64,000 nucleotides of DNA. Source: Meandrina meandrites. Lineage: Eukaryota; Cnidaria; Anthozoa; Scleractinia; Meandrinidae. The notes beneath the pieces are model-generated. The model saw only the letters and a program-made list of their open reading frames with translations. It was not told the origin of the DNA and ran no database searches. Where the stretch lies: the NCBI GenBank assembly GCA_963693305.1, contig OY855910.1, positions 16,996,862 through 17,060,861 on the forward strand, written 5' to 3'. Numbering within the stretch: position 1 is the stretch's first letter; each line of letters starts with the position of its first letter. The position numbers were made by a program, and so were the translations under genes. Positions 21,839 to 31,101 of this stretch are shown here, piece by piece.

Positions 21839-22019
21839 TAATAGATGGTATAAACCCAACCTTCCCATAGTGCGCTGCGATGTTATTTCTGACGAAATTT
21901 AGTAAGTGTATTTTAGGTATGGTAGGGTTTAAAATAGTTAAGCAACACTTTCTCGTGTTATACCACTCGGAAGAGTTTTTTTTTCCTTTTTTATTGCCAT
22001 ACACTCAAAGAAAACAATA

Positions 22020-22140
22020 CTTACAATACGATTACAAACTGTACACCAATTACACTACTGACTATTACAAAATGTACACTAATTACGATTACAAACTGTA
22101 CACTATTACACTACTTCCGATTACAAAATGAACACTAATT
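22020..22140. repeat. Short tandem repeats of ACTAATTACGATTACAAACTG type
   Basis: A ~30-bp unit containing GTACACTAATTAC/GATTACAAA recurs four to five times with changes. Confidence 0.55.
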
Positions 22141-22280
22141 ACACTACTTAACGCAAGGGTCTACTTACGCTACATACAGTACATAAATCTAATAAACCAT
22201 CTGAAAGCAATGGTCACACTACACATCTCCACGGTCTGGCCAAGACCTGTACGCATGCGCGCAGCCTATTACCCGTGGAG

Positions 22281-22337
22281 TGGCAGCCATGGACAGCTGT
22301 TTTGTCCTGGTTAGGACTCATCAGCATGGCATAGCCA
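22281..22337 (-). ncRNA. Type I hammerhead ribozyme, unit 1
   Basis: Minus strand: stem I UGGC/GCCA and GCCAUG/CAUGGC separated by a small internal loop, core CUGAUGA, stem II GUCCU-AACC-AGGAC, then AAA where GAA is canonical (G12 is A), A15.1, a tiny stem III CAG/CUG with no spare loop bases, U16.1 and C17, followed by the stem I 3' strand. Predicted cleavage lies between 22292 and 22291. All paired elements are intact; the G12 general-base change would weaken or abolish cleavage. Confidence 0.75.
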
Positions 22338-22591
22338 GGCGCATGGGTCTCACATAAGAACATAGACCCTGCCGTTGACGCCAGAGGCGAACCCGAAGGT
22401 TGCTTTAAACCCCAGCCCCATATGAGACATATGGGAGCTGTGGCTGGGACTGTAAAGTCTCGGCAATGCGTAAGGAGATGTGGATCCACCAATTTAATGG
22501 CAAATACACGTGTGACGACATAAATATGTCATAACATCTCCACGGTCTGGCCAAGACCTGTACGCATGCGCGCAGCCTATTACCCGTGGAG

Positions 22592-22648
22592 TGGCAGCCA
22601 TGGACAGCTGTTTTGTCCTGGTTAGGACTCATCAGCATGGCATAGCCA
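22592..22648 (-). ncRNA. Type I hammerhead ribozyme, unit 2
   Basis: Identical to the unit 1 ribozyme and exactly 311 bp from it, with the same G12-to-A change. Predicted cleavage lies between 22603 and 22602; cutting at both sites would release a 311-nt monomer. Confidence 0.75.
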
Positions 22649-22845
22649 GGCGCATGGGTCTCACATAAGATCATAGACCCCGCCGTTGACGCCAGAGGCG
22701 AACCCGAAGGTTGCTTTAAACCCCAGCCCCATATGAGACATATGGGAGCTGTGGCTGGGACTGTAAAGTCTCGGCAATGCGTAAGGAGATGTGGATCCAC
22801 CAATTTAATGGCTAATACACGTGTGACGACATAGGTATGTCATAA

Positions 22846-22983
22846 TAAACCATCTGAAAGCAATGGTCACACTACACATCTCCATGGCTGCCACTCCATG
22901 GGTAATAGGCTGTGCACATGCGTACAGGTCTTGGCCAGACCGTGGAGATGTGTAGTGTGACCATTGCTTTCAGATGGTTTACA
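22846..22983. repeat. Snap-back palindrome carrying an inverted piece of the retrozyme unit
   Basis: Arms of ~39 bp (from TAAACCATCTGAAAGCAATG to ...CATCTCCA, and its reverse complement) enclose a 60-bp fragment of the 311-bp unit in the opposite orientation to the dimer. That fragment begins CATGGCTGCC, the sequence just 3' of the hammerhead cleavage site. Confidence 0.75.
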
Positions 22984-22985
22984 TA

Positions 22986-23214
22986 GATCTAGTTACAAAA
23001 TTAACACTTAAGTACAACTAGCGATCCACGGAGAGTTACAAGCAAGGGCAAAGAATGGAGAAGGAAAAAATTAATAACACGGCTATATATCGTTTATACT
23101 GTTGGAATAAAATTAGAAACAAAGGCATGTGGAAGACTCTGGATGAGTTTAGATGTGGTCCTGTCAGGAGATGAGGACAATTAAAAAGGGAGAAATTTAG
23201 CTGGATAAAAGATA
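22986..23214. other. Non-coding spacer
   Basis: No gene; may include the 3' untranslated end of the minus-strand LINE that follows. Confidence 0.4.
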
Positions 23215-26200
23215 TTAATCAAACATTTATATATCCTGCAAGAGGTTTCCATTTCTTTGTGTCTCCCTTTTTTGTTTCTATTTCGTATTGTGATTTTAAT
23301 AGACGTACGAATTGTTTAAGGTTAGGGTAATTTTCTTTCGATTTAGCAAGCCATATGTGATATCGTGCTATGAGGAAGCAGTAATTGATCAAAAGTGCAA
23401 ATTGAGAGACATCTGGCCTCAGACCCAAAGCAATAACATTCGTCAAAGTATAATCTTTAGGTAGTAAATTTAAGTTTTGTAGCCATCCAGTGACTTCCCT
23501 CCAAAAATATGATGTCTTGTCGCATGACCAAAAAAGATGGATTAATGACTCTGTGGAGGTATGACAGAAGCTGCAGTTTTCATTATCCTGTACACCTATC
23601 CTAAATAAAAAATTATTCGTTGGGATGCGTCTATGTAAAAATTTATATTGAAATTCGATCAGCTTTGTGCTCTTGGTACACTTTTTTGTCAAAACGTAGG
23701 CGGCGGTCCAATTTATATTATCGTTAGTCGGTAGGCAGCAGTCCTCTATCCATTTCTTTTAACTTGATTCTGGGGTTAAACTCTTGTTATTGATCAGTTT
23801 TTTGTATATTAATGTAGTTGCTTTTTGAACCTGCAAAAGTTTTGTTGAAAGCTGCTCATGTACATAATTGGTGTCCTGGAGATCTTGAAAGTTTGACTTT
23901 GTCTGAAGCGACTTTACAGCAGATATTAATCCATAGAAGCTAAGAGGGGGAGGGTCAAACCCATATTTTGAGCGAAAATCCTTTAACGAGAGAAAGGTGT
24001 TATTGTCCGGTCCTAAAAGATGTTTTACCATAATTATTCCTTTCGTGGACCAATCTTTGAAAAATACTGGCTTGTTTGTTATTTTTATTAAAGAATTATG
24101 CCAAAGAGGTTGACAAAAGAATTGATCTTTAGATGTCATTTTAGAGTCGAAGTTAACCTCTGCCCAAATGTCTAATATTTCTTTTAAAAAGGCATCCGAA
24201 GTTGTTATTGTTTCTAAAGTGTCTCTGATGTTGAGGTTACAAGAAAAAAAGTTTTGGCCGCCAAACGTTTTGAGGGCCATATCAAAGAAAATTTTCCATT
24301 TCCCGCTGTTACTGTTATCTAAATATTTTTTAATCCATGTGGTCTTAGGAGATTTATTGAAGGAGATAAGGTCAATCATTTTTAGGCCGCCCTCGCAGAA
24401 ATCATTCATCATAACTTTGCGCTTTATCTTGTCGCCTTTACCATTCCAGAGAAAGTTGTAAAGTAAATTGTTGATTTCATTTAAGACATTGTAGTTTGAA
24501 CAAAGGGGTGAGAGTAAATAAACCAATTGGAGACCACTAATGCTTTGATTACAGTGATTTTGCCTAACAAGGCGAGTCTGCGGTATTTCCAACACCTTAA
24601 GATTTCCTTGACTTTTTCAAGTCTTTCGCTATAGTTTAAAGATGCGGATAGTTCAGGATTTGTTGAGATCCATAGCCCAAGGGATTTTACCTTTTCTTTT
24701 GGCCATTTCAGTTCCTTTCCAGGTAACATGATTTTTTCATTTCCGATACTTGCGCCAATCCATAGAGCTTCCGTTTTCTTATCATTGAGTCTGAGGCCAG
24801 ATACTTTGCTGAAATCATCTAGCATTTTGAGGGATGACAGGAGGGATTCACGTGACCCATCGAGGATAAGTGTTGTATCGTCCGCGTATTGACTTATTTT
24901 GATTTCTTCATTTTTAACGGAGATTCCCTTTACATTTGTATTGTTCCTGATTGCTGTGGCTAACACCTCTGGATAAATAAATAAGGAGAAAGGGGACAGC
25001 CTTTTCTAACACCTCTTTGGATCTCAAAAACATTGCTTGCCCATCCATTATTCAGAATACAACTTTCGGTATGGCTATATAACGTTTTCACCCAGTTTGT
25101 TAGCGAAGTACCGAAACCGAAGGATCTCAATGTGCTAAGTATGAAGGTCCATTCAAGAGAATCGAAAGCCTTTTCAAAGTCTATAAACATCAACAATCAA
25201 CAATCTCCAATCGTCTATAAATCTACCTTTCAAAAATCCTGTTTGATCGTGGTTGATAAGACTTGGAAGTACGAGTTTAATTCGGTTTGCAATAGTTTTG
25301 GCGACAATTTTGTAATCAGTATTCAAAAGAGTAAAAGGCCGCTAATTGTTAACAAAATAAGTTTCTGCATCCTTTTTTGGAATTAGTTTTATAACTCCTC
25401 GTCTTTGTGTAACTGAGAGGTGGCCGGATTCAAAAGCAAAGTTGAGAGCGGGGATTAAAAAAGGAGAGATGTCTTTCCAAAAAACTTTGTAGAATTCGGC
25501 AGGTAGTCCATCCGTGCCTGGCGTTTTGTCGGAATCCATGTTCTGAAGGTCTTCAAAACACTCTTTTTCAGTTTAGACCCCTTCACAGATAGTTTGTTCT
25601 TCTTTGGTCAAAGAAATGACGTTTACTTCAGAAAAAGATGATGACTCAAGGCAATCTAAACTTTTTGATGTGTAGAGATTCTTATAGAAAGCCATACATT
25701 CAGATAGAATATCTTTATCTGTGGTGACGAAGTCGGTTTCATTAACTTTTAATTGACTAATTGTTCCTTGTTTACAGTGCCTCTTTTCGAGATTGAGAAA
25801 ATAACTGGTGTTTATTTCGCCCTCGTTGTACCATTGCGACTTTGACCTTATAATCGCACCTTTAGTGCGGTATTCAAAAATGTTTTCTAGTTCTTTCCTT
25901 AAGGAGGTAATTCTTTCTGAAACGGTATGATATAACAGACTGTCATTAGTTACGTTATCTAGTTGTTTTTCTAACGAGGCGATTTCTCGCTCTAATATTT
26001 CCTCTCGTTTCCTTTTAGCTGCGTTTTTGTAAGCGGCATAAGATAATGATTTTTCACGCACCTTTAATTTAATCATCTCCCAAAGTAGAGCTGGATTCAC
26101 CGAGGTGTCGTTATTGTATTCATTCACAGTGTTTTCTATTGTTGTTTTGATTCTCTCAATATTCCATTTCTGACAGAAGGGAAGTATTCAACTTCCAGAA

Positions 26201-26417
26201 ACCTTTTCCTCTGCATGGGTGACATTACCGGGTCGATGATTCTCCAAACGTCAGATAAACCGAGGTTTTCACAAAAGTTTTGGATCACTTTTACACTCGG
26301 AAGAGTTGCATAACCAGTATATATCCCACTTGTCGCTTGTATTTTCTCGGTATACATACGAGCTTTAAGGCTCGTGTGATTAGCGCTAATCGTATGGCCC
26401 CCAAAATATAACAACAC
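23215..26417 (-). mobile_element. Tx1/L1-like LINE, 5'-truncated and broken (copy 1)
   Basis: Minus-strand ORF2 pieces in order: the end of an APE endonuclease (26417-26136, NLGLSDVWRIIDP), linker (26127-25573), RT start (25539-25342, DKTPGTDGLPAEFYK), RT core (25196-24960, [13 protein letters not shown]) and catalytic YADDTT (24966-24481), thumb (24595-23759), then a C-terminal segment (23692-23219) with a zf-RVT type knuckle CSFCHTSTESLIHLFWSC. Frame changes between 25342, 25196 and 24966 and stops elsewhere show it is dead. No clear tail or target duplication seen. Confidence 0.85.
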
Positions 26418-26551
26418 GCAATAACATATGTATTAAGGCGTTTTTTGTAACGTTCGTTTACAGCATATTTTAGTTATTATTCACTTCCATGGGAAAATGT
26501 AGCTAGGCACGCGAATGTGCTATATATGCTGTTCTTTGCTAGTTGTATTCA

Positions 26552-26592
26552 TTCCCTGAAGAAGTCTCAGTTAGAGACGAAACGCGTCGGAA
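26552..26592 (+). ncRNA. Minimal hammerhead ribozyme of Penelope-like element
   Basis: Stem I UUCC/GGAA, core CUGAAGA, an extra A, stem II GUCUC-AGUUA-GAGAC, core GAAA, very short stem III C-GC-G, and GUC at the predicted cleavage site (after 26588). Minimal type I hammerheads are known in Penelope-like retroelements, and a Penelope-like RT fragment follows 240 bp downstream. The extra A before stem II departs from the textbook core. Confidence 0.6.
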
Positions 26593-26832
26593 ATAAACGA
26601 CAAGCTTACAACTACAAGAAGTATTTCCTTGTGCTGCTCACTAGTCTTCGTTAAGAAATTAAGAAATTTAAAAAAAGTTTCTCTGACTTCTATGCAAACT
26701 ATTTTTTTAATACATATGATGTTTGCAAACAATTTATTTTGTCTTTTTCATCCCCCCCATCCGTCCCTAAATGTTAATAGAGAAAAATATCCGAACCCGT
26801 TTTCGAGTACGATTACATGCTCAAAACTATGA

Positions 26833-27360
26833 AGCAAGACATCCCAAAAGGCCGTCGCATTCAGCAACACCTTTCGTTATATCGACGATTCAGTTAGCAT
26901 TAATAACGAGACTTTTGGACCTTCAATCAGCGATATTTACCCGTCAGAACTGGAATTAAAGGAAACTACACTAGCATCAACGGAAGTGTGTTATCTCGAC
27001 ACGAAAATCAATCACGGAGATAGCAACAGACCCTTGCATTTCAGCGTCTACGACAAGAGAGATGACTTTACATTTCGGATTGTCAATTTTCCGCATATGG
27101 ACAGCAATATCCCAGCCAATCCAGCCTATGGTGTTTATATATCTCAATTGGTGAGGTATGCTAGGATTTGCACATCAAAGTTGGACTTCATACACAGACT
27201 TCGATGCCTATCTTCACGTCTACTTCAGCAAGGCTTCAAACTTACGTCGCTTTTTAAATCGTTCAATAAATTCTTCAAACGCCACTGCGCAATAATTGGG
27301 AAATACGACGCTACTTTAAGAGAATTAAAGACGTTCGCGCGAAAATTTTCTAGTCGATAG
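26833..27360 (+). pseudogene. Penelope-like reverse transcriptase fragment (C-terminal palm and thumb)
   Basis: Open from 26833 to TAG 27358-27360. It begins in the RT palm with FRYIDDSVSINN (catalytic YIDD, 26878-26889), then YPSELELKETT, CYLDTKI, YDKRDDFTFRIVNFP, SNIPANPAYGVYISQLVRYA and a thumb-like RLLQQGFKL. This order (YIDD, LD, NIP...QL.RYAR.C....DF..R) resembles Penelope-like RTs abundant in marine invertebrates, from memory of the family. The fingers and N-terminus are missing and no GIY-YIG endonuclease is seen. The nearby hammerhead supports the assignment. Confidence 0.65.
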
Positions 27361-27670
27361 ATTTTTCTAAACTTTTTACTGAGGACGGATAATGAGTTAC
27401 AAAAAAGAGTGGGGGTCACCGACTTCGTTTCAGAGATAAAGTCTATAGAAAACTACCCTGATTTTGAAAAATTGGCACACGTAATTTCGCACGGCTTTCA
27501 AGGTTTGTAGTTTAAATTATCGATGATGAGAAAACGGAGGCAAACGATCTTGGTGATATTTTGAAGAAGTGCGTCTGTTGCGTAAATAATTTTAAGTGTT
27601 GCCATCTTTTATGCAAAACTTAGCCCTGGAAGAGGCATTTGAACCCGTCGTACGGCAAAACGAAAAGATC

Positions 27671-29328
27671 GAACAGAACTTCGAACAGAAATTGTCTTCA
27701 ATGACTTCCCTACTTAACCTGTGGTACCCTAGGAACTTAACTCTACATGGCCGTATTGTCATCCTAAAAGCAATAGCCCTTTCCAAACTTATTTATAACA
27801 CCCCTGTCCTCCCTGTTACATCTAATTTCATTCAAAATGTTAATAAAGTTATATCCCAATTCGTATGGCGCAAGAAAAACCCAAAGATAAAGCAAACCAC
27901 AATGATTGGACCGAGAGCAAAAGGAGGTCTTGGAATGCCTGATTTTAATGCAATAAACAACGCTCTCAAAGCGACCTGGATCCGAAGACTTGATAACGGT
28001 TACCCTTCCGCGAGCTGGACGCATATCCCTGTTACCATGTTAGAAAAATGTGGTGGCAAATTTCTCCTTAAGTGCAATTTTGATCTCAAAAATCTCAATG
28101 TAAGAATTCCTCTCAAATTTTACGAGAAAGCCTTGTTGGCTTGGCAGTCAATCAATTTGTTTACTCCGTCCTCAGAAGAGGAAATACTTGATGAAATTCT
28201 TTGGAACAATAGATTCATCAGGATTGATAAGTACTCAGTGTACTACAAAGAATGGCATGAAGCGGGTGTAGAAAAAATCAGAGATATCTTCAACGGTGAC
28301 ACATTTACATCTTACCGAGATTTCTGCTCACACTTTGCCCTTAAAACTAACTTTCTAACCTATTACGGTTTATGCCAAGCAATTCCATCTAACTGGATTA
28401 AAACTTTGAAAGGCAAATTACAGCCGCATTCGAAGGAACCTACAAACATGGATAGAATTCCCCTTGAGAAGCTCTCTTGCAAACTTGCTACTAACTACCT
28501 TGTTGAAAAGAAGTTCGTTTCTGCCACTCCCGAAAAAAGACTGAAAAGAGCTAATTTAAACGACCAGCAAATTTATCAAACGTACATGATGCCTTTCAAG
28601 GCCACTAAAGATATTCAACTCTCGATGTTTCAGTTCAAGATTGTACACCATATTTTACCCACCAATGCTACATTACATAAATTCGGTATTAAAGAGCACG
28701 ACCGCTGTCATTTATGTGCTGAAAAGCAAACAATTACACATCTCTTCGTAACTTGCCCCAACGTCCAGCTGTTTTGGACAGAGTTTACTGATTGGTGGTA
28801 CAGAAAAAACAATACTGTAATCACGCTCTCTGCAGCACAAATACTTTACGGCATCACAGACACCGTGCCTCTGTGTCTCGGTTTAAACCTCTGTACAATA
28901 ATTGCAAAATATTATATTTACACCGCTTCAAAAAAATGAGGAAGATTATTTCTTAGACGCTTTCTTGGCTATCCTTAAAAACAAAATAGAAATAGAAACT
29001 AGCAGAGCAAAGGTGCAAGTTAAACTGTAAATATAGCTAAATATACTGTAAATTGTTGCTTTTTTGTCATTTTTCTTTTTTGGAGTTTTCACTAGTTCTA
29101 GTAACCGTAGTAAAAGTTTGTAGTAATTGTCCGCGATTAAAAAGTAGTGTAACGTAAGCGGTTTAAATAATACTGTTGTTTATTCAAGCATTGTAATTAG
29201 AGCAAGTTGTAATTAGCGTAAGTAGGTGTATTGTTGTAGTTTTATACGTAGTTTTTTGTAATTAATAATGTAAGTATGCGTGCTGTAAAAAATAGATAAT
29301 TAATAATAATAATAAAAAAAAAAAAAAA
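27671..29328 (+). mobile_element. 5'-truncated Tx1/L1-like LINE insertion (copy 2) with target duplication
   Basis: CGAAAAGATC occurs at 27661-27670 and again at 29329-29338, directly after a (TAA)n-A15 tail (29302-29328): a textbook target-primed insertion of 1658 bp. The open frame up to 28939 encodes the RT thumb and C-terminus (LTLHGRIVILKAIALSK) and the knuckle CHLCAEKQTITHLFVTC. An A-run of 7 at 28930-28936 shifts the frame; with one fewer A the protein would continue with NEEDYFLDAFLAIL to a TAA at 29027-29029. Confidence 0.9.
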
Positions 29329-29846
29329 CGAAAAGATCAAAAAGCGGAATTCGAACGTGCGTGGGGCAAAAAAAATCAACCTTTTAATCGATAGATTTTT
29401 TTCATTTTCTCACAAAACGTAGATAATCGTTAACAAAAGTGATCTGTTAAGAAAAAAGTAGGGGTCACCGACCATTTAAGCGAGCAAACTCAGTGCAAGC
29501 GAAGTTATCGCAACGGCTACTCACCCTATATGTGGTTGGAAAGTTTCCTGAGCGCGCGCGCTCGATGCATGACGTGGCGTAGCGTTGCGACAGGAATTAC
29601 GTGCGCAGTAAGGATGCGCATAAACAATTAGCGCGAACGTCCTTAAGAACGGCGGTTCATGGTTGAAAACCACCGGCGTATCCTTTTTTTGTTTTTTCTT
29701 CGTATTGTCTAAATAATCCTAGTTCCTCAGTTCACACCTGCTTCCTTTTACTTGGATACAGGTGTGCGCGTTAGTCTCATGTTATATGCGCGCGCTTTGC
29801 TCAATTTATTTGACGTGAGCGCTTAGTTCGTAAGTTAACGGTTTAA

Positions 29847-30474
29847 GGTGATTCCACTGAAAAAGAAGGAGTATTTAAAATTTTCTAAGACTTGGTCCAG
29901 TTCATAACTATGTTATGAGCGTTACAAAAATGCAATAAAAAATGGGGGTCACCGTGCTCGTTTTTGTGCAATCTGGATGGCTATTATAGTAAACATATGA
30001 CCCACGAGGTTCATACTAGGAACCCTCATAATCCGAAAAGGAAACTATCATTTCTAGCGTTAAAATATCGAAGCAGCTCAACGAAATACACTTTAATCTT
30101 ACATAATAAACTATTTTAATTAAACTGGAATTAAGATTATGGAAGAAATTAAGGACTTTGCTGCGTGCGTGCGTAAGCAGCACTAGCTCAAAACGTACTT
30201 TTTAAAGCATTCAAAAAAAATATCTCAAAGTAGAGTATTTAACTTTTCTTTAAATTGCGATATATTGTAGATAACCGGATGTATTTTAAATTTATGCATT
30301 AAAAAATGGGGGTCACCGTGCTCGTTTAGAAGAAAATGACCATTTATTTCTCTTCTGAGCTTAACGTAAAAGAAAAGCCGTAATGTTGTGTGTGCGCGCG
30401 CGTTCGTGCACGCGCTAAATGACGCGAAAACTCATGCGCAGCAAGGATGCGCAATGCAATTCAGTGGAATCACC
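29847..30474. mobile_element. TTAA MITE, GGTGATTCCACTGAA family, copy 1
   Basis: Perfect 15-bp inverted ends GGTGATTCCACTGAA flanked by TTAA (29843-29846, 30475-30478), piggyBac style. No ORF. The motif AATGGGGGTCACCGTGCTCG occurs twice inside (29940, 30304). Confidence 0.85.
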
Positions 30475-30742
30475 TTAAGGTGATTCCACTGGAAAAGAAG
30501 GAGTAATAAAAAATTTCTAAGACTTGGTCCAGTTCATAATTATGTTATGAGCATTGCAAAAATGCAATAAAAAATGGGGGTCACCGTGCTCGTTTTTGTG
30601 CAACCTGGACGGCTATTATGGTAAATATATGACCCTCGAGGTTTATATTAGGAAAAATACGAAAATGTCCTGCGCAGCGTTAATTTAAATGAACACATAA
30701 GATTTTGTAATGTGAAATGCTGGAAAGTTAATTTTTAAAACT

Positions 30743-30776
30743 AAACGTTTCGGCAGTGCTGCCTTCTTCAGTAGTA
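30743..30776 (-). ncRNA. Hammerhead-like motif
   Basis: Minus strand: CUA, CUGAAGA, extra A, GGCAG-CA-CUGCC, GAAAC, GUU, UAG. Stem I (CUA/UAG) and stem II pair perfectly. Same minimal architecture as 26552-26592, with GUU at the cleavage triplet. Possibly a remnant of a Penelope-like terminal repeat. Confidence 0.5.
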
Positions 30777-31101
30777 GTAAAAAAATGTGTCGTTGTTCAA
30801 GTTCACGTATGCGTGAAAAGGGAGCTATCATTTCTGGAAAAAAATCATTTCTTGCATTAAAATATCGAAGCAGTTATACAAAATAGACTTTAATCTTACA
30901 TAACAAACTATTTTAATTGAACTGGAATTAAGATTATAAAAGAAATTAGAGATTTTGCTGCGTGCGCACGTAAGCAGCACTACCAAAATACGTGCTTTTT
31001 AAAGCATTCAAATAAAAATATCTCAAAATAGAATAATCAACTTTTCTTTAAATCGTGATATATTGTAGTCAACCGTATGTCATTTAAGTTTATGCCTTAA
31101 A

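Larger units (their letters stand above)
22223..22844 (-). mobile_element. Retrozyme-like 311-bp tandem dimer with hammerhead ribozymes
   Basis: Two head-to-tail units (22223-22533, 22534-22844) of exactly 311 bp differ at only a handful of sites. On the minus strand each unit contains a complete type I hammerhead. Many inverted segments (CTCCACGG with CCGTGGAG; AGGTCTTGGCCAGACC; CATATG stems) predict a highly base-paired RNA. Small tandem repeats with one hammerhead per unit are the hallmark of metazoan retrozymes, non-autonomous elements that spread as circular RNAs copied by other elements' RTs. No coding capacity. A ~40-bp flank (TAAACCATCTGAAAGCAATG...) is repeated at both sides of the dimer. 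Confidence 0.75.

Noticed and set aside
22214..22803. Minus-strand ORFs in the 311-bp repeat
   Set aside because: They are duplicated because the DNA is; no domain, and the unit is better explained as a structured RNA.
24168..24461. Plus-strand ORF over the LINE thumb region
   Set aside because: Antisense shadow of the minus-strand LINE ORF2.
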